Shown here one piece after another: positions 1-8,110 of a stretch of 64,000 bases of DNA. Source of the DNA: a bacterium (GTDB lineage Bacteria > UBP14 > UBA6098 > 4484-93). Location of the stretch: NCBI GenBank assembly GCA_021158465.1, contig JAGGUN010000037.1:91156-155155 (forward strand). Reading direction: 5' to 3'. The first letter of the stretch is position 1. Each line of letters opens with the position of its first letter. The notes under the pieces were generated by a model. The model was not told where the DNA came from, did not search any database, and saw nothing but the letters and a program-made list of their open reading frames with translations. The position numbers and the translations under genes were made by a program.

Positions 1-1
1 C

Positions 2-1225
2 ATTCAGGCGACAAAGGGCAAGTTCCCTCAGGGCAGGAGGGAGAGGGGGATAAGCGAGTTGCTTGAGTTGCTTGTTCTCGGTGAACCCAAGGATGAGCAG
101 GAGAGGATAGCAGAGGAGAGACGGCTTTTCTTTGTTGCAATGACAAGGGCAAGGAAGCATCTTGTTGTATCCACAGTTCGTCGTGGTAGGGTAGATTTGA
201 GCCCGTTTGTTGAGGAAATGCTTGAGGCAGAAGGCTCTGTTGAGCAGAGACAGCTGTCGAGGGAGGATGTCCCTTGTTCTGCTGTGAGGTTTTTGAAAGA
301 GAAGGGGTCTTGTGGGGCTGGTCTGAGAGAGCATTTTCTCACCATCTGTTCCGAGATGCTTAAGGCTTCATCCGATAAGCAGAGACTGCTCGACGAGTTT
401 TCCTATATATTCAAGGATGATTTCCTCTCTTCCATTGAAAAGCCTGTGGCTGAGGAGTTTGCACCTGCATCTGAGCTCTTGCGCTTTATGGATGAGGTGA
501 GCTTTTCTGATATAAGCACCTATCGTTTCTGCCCGAGGAAGTTTTTCTACTCTGTGATACTTCATATCCCGACGGGCAAGAGATCTTATTCCCTTCTTCT
601 TGGAACGCTCATCCACAGCGTGCTTGCGGACTTTTTGCGAAGTGACGAGCAGGGCATGGACAGAGGTCTGGATACCCTCATCGGTCTCTTTAGGAAGAAG
701 GTTAGAGATGTTTCGGTATTTGATAGTTATCTACGCCAGAGGCTTGTGGACACAGGTGAACGGATGCTTGGCAATTTTTACAAGCATTGGAGCAAGAAAC
801 CTACATTTCCTCTCTGTGTGGAGAAGCGTTTTAGGGTTCATGTAGGTGGAGTTGTTGTCAGCGGCAGGATAGACAGGGTGGACACTTTGGGTGCGGCAGG
901 GATTGAGATAATAGACTACAAGACGGGTAAGCCACCTACAGATAGGAGGTCGAGGGAGGATGCTAATCTTCAGCTTATGATGTATGCTGTCGCTGCTGGT
1001 TCTCTATTTGACAAGAGGGTTTCACGTGTCTCTTTCTGGTATTTGGGTGAGGATGGTGTGAAGGTTGAGACGCTTTCGCCTGAGGAGGGCTGGAAGTCGG
1101 TTGTTAGGGATGCTGTGTCAGATTTTCTTGAAAATGTAAAGGCTCGCAGGTTTGAGAGAAAGGCTGACCTGTACAAGTGCAGAACCTGCGACTACAGAGG
1201 GTTTTGTGAGATGGAGGAGAGATGA
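2..1225 (+). CDS. UvrD/RecB-type helicase-nuclease, C-terminal part (gene enters from left edge)
   Basis: The reading frame is open from base 2, so the N-terminal helicase part lies outside the window and about 407 residues are visible. Near bases 115-165 the protein reads ERRLFFVAMTRARKH, which is motif VI of superfamily 1 UvrD-type helicases. The last third is a PD-(D/E)XK nuclease of the RecB/AddB kind: GTLIH (about base 602), GRIDRVD, IIDYKTGK (about base 905, active-site Asp and Lys) and LQLMMYA. One Cys in FCPRKFF and three in the C-terminal CRTCDYRGFC match the iron-sulphur cluster pattern of AddB-type nucleases. The likely role is double-strand break processing for recombination, in the cytoplasm. 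Whether the whole protein is AddA-like or another fusion cannot be told without the missing N-terminus. It overlaps the next gene by 4 bases. Confidence 0.85.
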   Translation: MQATKGKFPQGRRERGISELLELLVLGEPKDEQERIAEERRLFFVAMTRARKHLVVSTVRRGRVDLSPFVEEMLEAEGSVEQRQLSREDVPCSAVRFLKEKGSCGAGLREHFLTICSEMLKASSDKQRLLDEFSYIFKDDFLSSIEKPVAEEFAPASELLRFMDEVSFSDISTYRFCPRKFFYSVILHIPTGKRSYSLLLGTLIHSVLADFLRSDEQGMDRGLDTLIGLFRKKVRDVSVFDSYLRQRLVDTGERMLGNFYKHWSKKPTFPLCVEKRFRVHVGGVVVSGRIDRVDTLGAAGIEIIDYKTGKPPTDRRSREDANLQLMMYAVAAGSLFDKRVSRVSFWYLGEDGVKVETLSPEEGWKSVVRDAVSDFLENVKARRFERKADLYKCRTCDYRGFCEMEER

Positions 1226-2001
1226 AGCGGTTTTTTCTGGCTTTTGTTGTATTTCTTGCCTTTGGTTGTGCGAGACCACCTTCTCCTCCGCCTAAGCTGT
1301 TTGTCCCAACGGAGGATGTGGAGAATATTCTCGAAAAGGTTTATGCCAGGGAGGATTCGATAAAGGAGGTAGAGGCGGAGGCTTCGGTTACCCTTTCCAG
1401 TCCATCAAACCATTACAAAAAGCGGTTCCGTGTGTATATCTTCTCTGATACCCTTCGTTTCAAGGCGGAGCTTGCCCAGTTCTTCGGGCTTGTTTCGGGC
1501 GAGCTTGTCTGCTTCCCGGAAAGCCTCGTGGTATATGACCCAGCTAACAACAGGGTATATTACGAATTCTATGATTCTATTCGCTTGAATCCGATAACAG
1601 GCGTTCATATGAATATGAGGAGCATCCTTTTCGCTTCTTTGGGGAAGCTGTTTGCCTTTGATAGGCTTGACACGGTAGAGTCGCTCGAGGTGGCAGGGGA
1701 TACCTACACGATAAGAGGACGCAGAAATGGAGATGGTTTCATCTGCACATTCTCCGAGACGGGAATTCCTGCTTCTGTTCAACTTTACAACGATTCCCTC
1801 ACATCGCTTATTGACATCGGGTATGAGGGGGTAATCGAGGACAACGGGTTCTTTCTACCCCAAAAGGTGACAGTGATAAATGTTGCCAACGGTGATATGT
1901 TGACAATGGAGTACAAAAATGTTAAAATAAATAGAGGAGTTAGCGAGAAGATATTTGAGATGGACATTCCCGAGGATGTTGAGAGGTTTCTCTTGGAATG
2001 A
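1222..2001 (+). CDS. LolA-like lipoprotein, DUF4292-type
   Basis: This is a 259-residue predicted lipoprotein. The N-terminus MKRFFLAFVVFLAFGC is a short signal peptide with a lipobox ending at Cys16. The rest is rich in alternating beta-strand patterns. The order of segments (a VEAEASVTLSS strand, a 'FKAELAQFFGLVSGELVCFPESLVVYDP' type core broken by turns, then a long strand-rich C-terminus) resembles the DUF4292/LolA-like outer-membrane lipoproteins of Bacteroidetes. Such proteins are thought to bind or carry lipid or lipoprotein in the periplasm, but their substrate is unknown. Its ATGA start overlaps the helicase stop and its stop overlaps the next start, so the three genes are probably co-translated. 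The family call is from memory of the pattern and is moderate. Confidence 0.7.
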   Translation: MKRFFLAFVVFLAFGCARPPSPPPKLFVPTEDVENILEKVYAREDSIKEVEAEASVTLSSPSNHYKKRFRVYIFSDTLRFKAELAQFFGLVSGELVCFPESLVVYDPANNRVYYEFYDSIRLNPITGVHMNMRSILFASLGKLFAFDRLDTVESLEVAGDTYTIRGRRNGDGFICTFSETGIPASVQLYNDSLTSLIDIGYEGVIEDNGFFLPQKVTVINVANGDMLTMEYKNVKINRGVSEKIFEMDIPEDVERFLLE

Positions 2002-2363
2002 GAGATGAAGAGAAGAGCGGAGTAAGTTGGTTATATTTTCTCCTTTTATTCATAGTTTTCCTTCTTATTTTTCCTGTTTCCGAGCAGGATACCTATTATA
2101 AGGGTCGTATCTCAGAGGAAGGGAGGGTATCGGTTCCACCGAAGGTGTCGATAGACAGGCTTGTTGAGGAGCTTAAGAGCCGGGGTTTTGAGGTGGAGAA
2201 TCGGTTTCCAGCCTATGTTGAGGTCAAGGGCGAGAAGTTTATCGGCTCACCTGTGGATTTTGCCGGCGAGCTCTCCAGAAGGATATACCGTGAGACAGGA
2301 AAAAGGGTCAAGGTTATCCTGATTTGTGGCGATGAAAAGTTTGTTGGTTACTATTCTCCATAG
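1998..2363 (+). CDS. small single-pass membrane protein, unknown function
   Basis: This 121-residue protein is not recognised. Residues 9-27 (SWLYFLLLFIVFLLIFPVS) form one membrane helix preceded by a charged cytoplasmic tail, so the C-terminal 90 residues should face the periplasm. That part has a mixed alpha/beta pattern with SIDRLVEELKSRGFEVE followed by strands, suggesting a small alpha/beta fold. It overlaps the upstream lipoprotein by 4 bases and ends 3 bases from the convergent von Willebrand-type gene. Co-transcription with the lipoprotein suggests an envelope role, which is inference only. Confidence 0.7.
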   Translation: MRDEEKSGVSWLYFLLLFIVFLLIFPVSEQDTYYKGRISEEGRVSVPPKVSIDRLVEELKSRGFEVENRFPAYVEVKGEKFIGSPVDFAGELSRRIYRETGKRVKVILICGDEKFVGYYSP

Positions 2364-2366
2364 CTA

Positions 2367-4502
2367 CTACAGAAGGTCTGACCTTTTGCGGGTGAACCAT
2401 TCGAGAGATAGTGCCAGTATAAAGAGGAAGAGAAAAACAGGATAGTCCCATAACGGTTTCTCGATATATTCTGTTCCCGTCATATCTTCAAACTTGACAC
2501 AGTTAGAGAGCGAGTCTATTTCATCTGGTGTGAAGAATCTTCCGCCCGTCTTCTCAGCTACGGATATGAGTGCGGGTCTGTTCATTCTGGTATCCTCGAA
2601 CTCGAGTGAGTACTCCTCCACGATGAGCTTCCCGTTTGCCTTTCCTATGGTATCGAAGTTGAGTTTTGCTGCCGCATTGAAGCGGTATTCTCCTGGTGGA
2701 AGTGATGGTATAACCTTTTCATACTGCCCCTTCCCTATCTCGTCGAGTGTTATCTCCACGGTATCCTTTCCAAAGAGTTTTACCCCTACCGACGCTGCCT
2801 CCACAGGTTTCCCTGACTCATCTGATACCGTTGCTGAGAATAGGATAGACTCACCCGAGTGATATATCCGCTTATCCGTCCTCACCACGAGCGGTGATAC
2901 CTTTTCCTTTACCAGCAGCCACGCCAGCAGATTTTGCACAAGTTGATCGTAGCAGTCCTCGAATTTGTGAAACCCTTTTGCGAGGAAGCTCCATTTCCAA
3001 AGCGGATAAGCAGAGAAAACAGCCACTTTTCCCCTGCCTACGGTTCCGATAGAGTATACGGGGATATCTTTCAGTTCTGGATGAACCAGAAGCGGTATTG
3101 CATAAGGTTTTATTTCGCCAGCCATCAGGAACTCTTCAAGCGGTGGCAACCCACTAAACACTCTGTCGGCTGGTTCCTCGAACTGCATAAGTGTGTGCTT
3201 CTTCCCTTCAATTGTCGGGAGAGGCGAGAAGCTCTCGCTGACCATCTCCGTGTTTGCAGGGTATTCAAACGGTAGAATCTCTGCAAGAATGTTTCTGTCG
3301 GTTTCTGGAAGCCTTGAGGCGTTCTGTATAAGCATAAAGACCGACCCGCCAGATCTTATATAGTTGAGTAGTTTTTTAAGCAGATTATTTTTCGAGAGTG
3401 TCTCAACGGCGTTGAACAGGAATATCGCCTCATACTCCTTCATCCTGTCGACTGTTCGTGGGAAGGAGGATATCCTGTATCCCTTCTTTACTATCTCCTC
3501 TTTGATCTCGATGTTCTTGTTTTTCCCCAACGCCTCCCTGAAGAATCTGTATTCGTAGTTGAGCCTTCCCACGAGTAGCATAAGTTTTCTCTTACTTTTG
3601 AGGATATTGATACTGAAGCGTTTTCTGTTGTTTTTCCCTGTGAATTCCCCAGTGAGGGTTGGTATTCTTGCCGTTAGGTCGACTGTGCCAACTGTATCGA
3701 GCGATACAGAAAGGTTCTCCGAGTATATCCTTGTTCCTTTCGATATCTCCACTTCTTTCCCTGCCAGAACCTTCTTACCAGAGAGAATTTGAACCCTTGC
3801 CTTTCCCTTTTCGAACCCGCTTGCTTGGAATATCACCCTCACGGTGAACGGTGTATTCCTATAGGCTGTTCTATTTGTCTGGACATCCTTGATGAAGATG
3901 TCCCTCGTCGGTTCAGGGTCCCCCACACCGATAGTATATATCTTCTTTGGGAAATAGGAGGCAGCGAATACAGGGTCTTCGCCTGAGTTTGTCTCACCGT
4001 CTGTTATGAGTATCACGCCGCCTATATCTTCCATCTGAGATAATGAGAGGATTGCGTTCCCAATTGCTGTTACATCACCCGTGAAGTCCGGGGAGGGGCT
4101 TGTTGTGTCTATATCACCTGAGAAGAGCAGTGTTTCTGTTGGGTAGCGGGATTTGAGCTCCTTGATCGGCTTGCTTTCAAGCAGGGCTCGTACGGTTTCT
4201 GCTCTATCGCATATACGATCGGTTATTCCAAGGCTCTTTGAATTGTCTACCAGTATGATAAGTTTCGGTCTTTTTCTCCACTGCTTTATTCCGAACAGCA
4301 CAGGCTCGGATATGCTCAAAAACAGGAAGAAGAAGGCGAGTGAGCGTAGGATTACAAGGAGTTTTTTTTTCTTCTGTGGAACAGGTGGATTGGTTATCCT
4401 GTATGAAAGGTAGGCGAACCCGACGGATGCAAAGAATAAAAGGATTATCAGCCAAAACGCTCTACACTGAAATATGAGCCTTATCCCTTCATAATTTTCC
4501 AT
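2367..4502 (-). CDS. von Willebrand factor A domain membrane protein, BatA-like with GATase-like region
   Basis: A 711-residue membrane protein. Two N-terminal helices (about 14-34 and 46-66) are followed by a VWA domain with the metal site DNSKS (86-90), a Thr in GDVTAIG and LITDGETNSG. The middle part (KLMLLVGRLNYEYRFFREAL onward, with LNYIRSGGSVFML and GRGKVAVFSAYPLWKW) resembles the class I glutamine-amidotransferase-like fold found in similar 'VWA plus GATase-like' membrane proteins. Then come an Ig-like segment with SGESILFSATVSDESG and a final membrane helix. I chose ATG 4502 rather than the in-frame TTG at 4511, because that TTG lies inside the -10 box and the ATG sits 8 bases after it. 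No MoxR-type ATPase or second VWA gene is next to it. Function unknown; possibly an envelope stress or protein-assembly factor. Confidence 0.85.
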   Translation of the reverse strand: MENYEGIRLIFQCRAFWLIILLFFASVGFAYLSYRITNPPVPQKKKKLLVILRSLAFFFLFLSISEPVLFGIKQWRKRPKLIILVDNSKSLGITDRICDRAETVRALLESKPIKELKSRYPTETLLFSGDIDTTSPSPDFTGDVTAIGNAILSLSQMEDIGGVILITDGETNSGEDPVFAASYFPKKIYTIGVGDPEPTRDIFIKDVQTNRTAYRNTPFTVRVIFQASGFEKGKARVQILSGKKVLAGKEVEISKGTRIYSENLSVSLDTVGTVDLTARIPTLTGEFTGKNNRKRFSINILKSKRKLMLLVGRLNYEYRFFREALGKNKNIEIKEEIVKKGYRISSFPRTVDRMKEYEAIFLFNAVETLSKNNLLKKLLNYIRSGGSVFMLIQNASRLPETDRNILAEILPFEYPANTEMVSESFSPLPTIEGKKHTLMQFEEPADRVFSGLPPLEEFLMAGEIKPYAIPLLVHPELKDIPVYSIGTVGRGKVAVFSAYPLWKWSFLAKGFHKFEDCYDQLVQNLLAWLLVKEKVSPLVVRTDKRIYHSGESILFSATVSDESGKPVEAASVGVKLFGKDTVEITLDEIGKGQYEKVIPSLPPGEYRFNAAAKLNFDTIGKANGKLIVEEYSLEFEDTRMNRPALISVAEKTGGRFFTPDEIDSLSNCVKFEDMTGTEYIEKPLWDYPVFLFLFILALSLEWFTRKRSDLL

Positions 4503-4510
4503 AGGTTTCA

Positions 4511-4538
4511 AATATAATCAGGGGTTTAGCTTTTTCAA
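4511..4538 (-). promoter_or_regulatory. sigma70-like promoter, probably leaderless transcript
   Basis: On the minus strand TTGAAA (4538-4533), a 16-base spacer and TATATT (4516-4511) precede the ATG at 4502 by only 8 bases. The expected start of transcription falls at or within a base or two of the ATG, and no Shine-Dalgarno sequence is present. This fits a leaderless mRNA for the von Willebrand-type gene. Confidence 0.6.
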
Positions 4539-4557
4539 GGGAATAATTAGATTATAG

Positions 4558-4586
4558 TTGACTTTCGTCAGTTGAATAATTATTTT
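4558..4586 (+). promoter_or_regulatory. sigma70-like promoter for the DUF4013 gene
   Basis: TTGACT (4558-4563), a 17-base spacer and TATTTT (4581-4586) lie about 38 bases before ATG 4624, which has a good AAAGGAGGG ribosome site at 4612-4620. A second TTGACA at 4585-4590 has only a weak -10 partner that would overlap the ribosome site. Confidence 0.5.
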
Positions 4587-4623
4587 GACAAGAACCGGGT
4601 GATACTATTTTAAAGGAGGGATT

Positions 4624-5358
4624 ATGGACTTAGCGTTGGCATTTGGTGGACTTACCTATCTTTTTAAGGACAAATCCTGGGTGGGTAAGCTTCTCTTGGG
4701 TGCTGTTATTGCCCTTATCCCGATTATAGGCTGGCTTGCTATCGCGGGCTGGGGTATAGAGATGCTTCGCCGTCGTGCCAATGGCGAGGAGGGCATCCCG
4801 GATTGGGGAAACTTTGGGAAGAAGATAGCCGATGGGTTTTTGATATTTGTCATACTTTTAATCTATGCTATCCCGACGATACTTGCGTTCATCCCATGTA
4901 TCGGCCATGCGATAGCTGTTCTCTACGCTCTGTTCCTTGTAATCTGGATGTATCCTTGGATATTCATCCAGTATGCGATGGATGGCTTCTCTGCCGCCTT
5001 CCAGTGGAAGGAGTTCGGAAGCTATCTCAAGGAGAATGTCGTTGAACTGCTCAAAGCCTTTCTCGTTACCTTTGTCGCTGGGATAATTGTTGGCATAATC
5101 AATATGATAGTTTGGTCTATATTCGGTGTTGGGCTTGCCGGGCTTATGGCTCCCTTTGCCTCGAGATACTCTTATATGGGTGGGATGGGCTATCCCCCAG
5201 CTGGTGGCTCGCTCCTCGGTGGAGTCGGGTTCTTTGGATTGCTCGTTATCTTCTTTGTCTACGGTTTCCTGATGATGTATCAGCAGTCGGTTACAGGTTT
5301 TGTCTATGGGCTGCTTTACAGGTCGACATTCCTTAAGTCTGAGGGTGGAAACGAGTAG
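4624..5358 (+). CDS. DUF4013-type integral membrane protein
   Basis: A 244-residue polytopic membrane protein. It has a hydrophobic first third (VGKLLLGAVIALIPIIGWLAIAGWGIEML), then the polar RRRANGEEGIPDWGNFGKKIADGF segment, and four or more further membrane helices. The 'P-W/D-x-W followed by G-x-x-x' polar loop after the first helical pair is characteristic of the DUF4013 family. A Gly/Tyr/Met-rich loop (MGGMGYPPAGG) sits near residues 182-196. The ribosome site AAAGGAGGG is strong and the gene is the first of a two-gene unit with rlmN. The function of this family is unknown. Confidence 0.8.
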   Translation: MDLALAFGGLTYLFKDKSWVGKLLLGAVIALIPIIGWLAIAGWGIEMLRRRANGEEGIPDWGNFGKKIADGFLIFVILLIYAIPTILAFIPCIGHAIAVLYALFLVIWMYPWIFIQYAMDGFSAAFQWKEFGSYLKENVVELLKAFLVTFVAGIIVGIINMIVWSIFGVGLAGLMAPFASRYSYMGGMGYPPAGGSLLGGVGFFGLLVIFFVYGFLMMYQQSVTGFVYGLLYRSTFLKSEGGNE

Positions 5359-5363
5359 GTTAT

Positions 5364-6398
5364 ATGAAGGAAAACTTGCTGGGGCTTACCAGAGAGGAAA
5401 TTGAGCGGTTTGTTGTCTCGCTTGGTCAGAAGCCGTTTCGCGGCAGGCAGATTATGAAGTGGATTTACGGTAAGGGCGTATTTGATTTCGATGTAATGAC
5501 CGATATCTCTGTTCCGCTCAGGGATAATCTGAAGGAGGTTGCCTGTATCGAGGGGATCGAGCTTGCGGAGAGGGTTTCTTCACCTGATGGTTCTGTCAAA
5601 TATGCCTTTCGCCTTTCGGACGGGAACATAATTGAATCGGTTCTCATTTTTGATGCGTCGAGGGTAACGGTTTGTCTATCGAGTCAGGTTGGTTGTCCGC
5701 TTGGCTGCCTTTTCTGTGCGACAGGGAAGGTTGGTTTTGTCCGCAATCTAACATCGGGTGAGATTGTTGACCAGATAATACAGATTAAGAAGGATATACC
5801 GGGTAAGAGGGTAACCAATCTTGTCTTTATGGGGATGGGTGAGCCGCTTTTGAACTACGATAATCTGGTCCGAGCCCTTCGGGTGATAACATCTGAGTTC
5901 GGGTTATCCATTGGTGCGAGGCACATCAATGTTTCCACCGTTGGTATTCCTGATAGGATTAGGGCTCTTGCTGATGAAGGGTTTCGGGTTAAGCTTGCCA
6001 TTTCCCTTAACGCTACAACAAACGAGACTCGTTCCCGCCTTATGCCGATAAATGAGAAGCATCCGATAGAGGAGCTGCTGTCTGCTGCTTCCTATTTTGC
6101 ACGCAAGAGCAAACGTTGGGTGACATTTGAGTATGTTTTGATAAGGGGGATAAACGACTCTGTTGAAGACGCCTCTCGTCTTGCTGGGCTTATTGAGGAT
6201 ATTCCGTCGAAGGTGAACCTCATTCCGTACAATCCGATAGAAGGGGTCGACCTGTCTCGTCCATCGCTCGAGGTCGTCGAGCGGTTCCAGCGTGTTTTAC
6301 TGGATAACCATATCACAGCGACTATCCGTTTCTCTAAGGGAACAGCTATCTCCGCAGCCTGTGGACAGCTATCGGGCAGGCTCAAAAAGAGGAACTGA
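5364..6398 (+). CDS. rlmN: dual-specificity 23S rRNA/tRNA adenine-C2 methyltransferase RlmN
   Basis: A 344-residue radical SAM enzyme that methylates C2 of A2503 in 23S rRNA and of A37 in some tRNAs. The radical SAM cluster motif CPLGCLFC has its cysteines at 111, 115 and 118. The preceding VCLSSQVG and the following ATGKVGF, together with GMGEPLLNYDN and HINVSTVG, are typical of the family. The methyl-carrying Cys is present in the C-terminal AACGQL (Cys333). Length is normal. It lies 5 bases after the DUF4013 gene. Its 3' end overlaps the convergent capA-like gene by 17 bases. Confidence 0.97.
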   Translation: MKENLLGLTREEIERFVVSLGQKPFRGRQIMKWIYGKGVFDFDVMTDISVPLRDNLKEVACIEGIELAERVSSPDGSVKYAFRLSDGNIIESVLIFDASRVTVCLSSQVGCPLGCLFCATGKVGFVRNLTSGEIVDQIIQIKKDIPGKRVTNLVFMGMGEPLLNYDNLVRALRVITSEFGLSIGARHINVSTVGIPDRIRALADEGFRVKLAISLNATTNETRSRLMPINEKHPIEELLSAASYFARKSKRWVTFEYVLIRGINDSVEDASRLAGLIEDIPSKVNLIPYNPIEGVDLSRPSLEVVERFQRVLLDNHITATIRFSKGTAISAACGQLSGRLKKRN

Positions 6399-7419
6399 AT
6401 TCCCTCACCATAAACTCTCCGTTATACTCGATAAATTCCGTCCCGAAATCGTATGATATGTCGTTTAACAGGTCAAGCACAATATTTCTTATTTCCCCTT
6501 TTGCAAGACTGGGTGAGGCTTTGTGGCTTATCGTTTCTATCGGAATGAGCCTGACCTCGGCTGTGTCTGGAAGGATGTCAATCTCGGCGATGACCGATAT
6601 GTTGTTCTCGAAGTCGTTCTGGTCGAAGATGAAATTCCCGAGCGAGTAAAATATAATTCCGCCTTTGTAGAACTCGACCGGCTGTATCCTGTGTGGGTGG
6701 CTCCCGATGACGATGTCTGCTCCAAGCTCGATTGTCTCGTGTGCAAGTTCTATCTGCTCTTCATCGGGTAGAAAGCTATCCTCTTCTCCCCAGTGGAAGT
6801 GGACGATAAGTATATCGCAGCTCTGTTTTGCTGAGGGGACTGCTCTTGTTATATACTCCTTGGATGCTGGAGCGCATCCCCAGTTTCTCTCGCCCAAGAA
6901 GTTTGTCCCGGTTGCATTGAACCCGAGAAATCCGATTATATATCCTTTTATATTGAGCTGTTTCGGTTCGAGCATTGAATAGATATTTTCTCCTGCTCCG
7001 ACAACCTTCACGCCCGATCTTTCCAGAAGCCTTATCGTATCGAAGAAAGCATCCTTTCCGTAGTCGAAGGCGTGGTTGTTGGCGAATGTTACGCAGTCGA
7101 ACCCGACGCGGGATAGGATGTTTGCAAACTCCGGTTTTGCCCTGAATACATATTTCTTCTCCATCGGGATTCCCCTGTCGGATATTGTCGTCTCGATATT
7201 TCCTGTCAGGAGGTCTGCATCATTCAGTATATCGAATGTCCCGGCAAAGGGATAAAGATCCCCTGCTGTATCACAGATGGAGGCAACACCGCGGGCAAGC
7301 ATTATATCCCCAACAGCAAGAATTCTCACTGGGAGTTTATCCGTGAATGGATTCTCTCCCCTTGTAGTTGTCGGGATGAGGAATAACAGTATCAAGAATA
7401 GAGACAATCTCCTCAACAT
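6382..7419 (-). CDS. CapA-family metallophosphoesterase-like protein, secreted
   Basis: A 345-residue protein with an N-terminal signal peptide (MLRRLSLFLILLFLIPTTTRG). The body has the CapA/PgsA-type motifs: AVGDIMLARG, NIETTIS, FANNHAFDYG, HFHWGEE, GSHPHRIQ and SLGNFIFDQ. These form a calcineurin-like metal site. In Bacillus, CapA takes part in poly-gamma-glutamate capsule export, but many CapA-like proteins occur without the capsule synthases and their substrate is unknown. No capB or capC is in this window. The start overlaps the 3' end of the upstream DUF116 gene by 83 bases, an unusually long overlap, but the signal peptide supports the start. It is the last gene of the 15-gene minus-strand run. 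Confidence 0.88.
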   Translation of the reverse strand: MLRRLSLFLILLFLIPTTTRGENPFTDKLPVRILAVGDIMLARGVASICDTAGDLYPFAGTFDILNDADLLTGNIETTISDRGIPMEKKYVFRAKPEFANILSRVGFDCVTFANNHAFDYGKDAFFDTIRLLERSGVKVVGAGENIYSMLEPKQLNIKGYIIGFLGFNATGTNFLGERNWGCAPASKEYITRAVPSAKQSCDILIVHFHWGEEDSFLPDEEQIELAHETIELGADIVIGSHPHRIQPVEFYKGGIIFYSLGNFIFDQNDFENNISVIAEIDILPDTAEVRLIPIETISHKASPSLAKGEIRNIVLDLLNDISYDFGTEFIEYNGEFMVREFSSSF

Positions 7420-8110
7420 CGACCTCCGTATTGTAGCAGGGTCCGAACGGGCGGCGGTTCATCACGCCTATGATCGGTATCGGGTGAACATCGATTATCC
7501 CGGAAAACAGGTCCCTCTCGCAGGCAACGGCAACAATCATCTCCGGCTGTGTTTCCTTTACGATCCTCCTTGCTATTGTGCCGCCGGTTGCAACGAATGT
7601 CGGGATATTGTATCTGCGGGATATTTCTACGAACTTCGCTATACTGCATTTCCCACAGCCTTTGCAATTTTCTATGTTGAATGTTATCTTCCACGGGCAG
7701 TCCGCTGCCTGGAGGCAGTGTGGTAGGAGTAGAAGAACCTTTTTCGGCTTTTGTTTTGCTATCCGTTTTTTGTTTATCCTGTTTGAGAGGTCAATATATG
7801 ATTTCTCCAGCAGCTCCCTTTTTACCCCCAGAATCTTGCCCAAAAGCAGGGTTGATGGTACAAGATAAAAGACAGTTTTGAACGGTAGGTATAGGAAAAG
7901 GGGTAGATTTGTGTAGGCGAATAGAATGGTGAGGATGAAGGAGCCACAGAGATAAACGGAGAAGAAGATGATAAAGCCCCAGAATATCTTTCCGAGGGGA
8001 GAGAAGACGAGGGCGAGTCTCGGTGCAACGCTACCTGCTATGGTAATGAGTGCAGCGATGTATATGAGGATAACCAGTCCTGCGAGCAGAGTAAAGGTCT
8101 GTTTGCTCAC
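7337..8110 (-). CDS. DUF116 membrane protein
   Basis: A 257-residue protein with two or three N-terminal membrane helices (to about residue 90). A cytoplasmic domain follows with LLLPHCLQAADCPWKI, a cysteine pair in CKGCGKC, a glycine-rich segment ATGGTIARRIV, AVACERDLFSGI, and GVMNRRPFGPCYNT near the end. These are hallmarks of the DUF116 family, whose conserved cysteines suggest a metal or iron-sulphur site. In other bacteria DUF116 genes often lie beside fmt and def, as here. Function is unknown. It overlaps fmt by 4 bases. Confidence 0.88.
   Translation of the reverse strand: MSKQTFTLLAGLVILIYIAALITIAGSVAPRLALVFSPLGKIFWGFIIFFSVYLCGSFILTILFAYTNLPLFLYLPFKTVFYLVPSTLLLGKILGVKRELLEKSYIDLSNRINKKRIAKQKPKKVLLLLPHCLQAADCPWKITFNIENCKGCGKCSIAKFVEISRRYNIPTFVATGGTIARRIVKETQPEMIVAVACERDLFSGIIDVHPIPIIGVMNRRPFGPCYNTEVDVEEIVSILDTVIPHPDNYKGRESIHG

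Noticed and set aside
6382-7419. Poly-gamma-glutamate capsule locus
   Set aside because: Only a CapA-like gene is present; capB and capC are not in the window.
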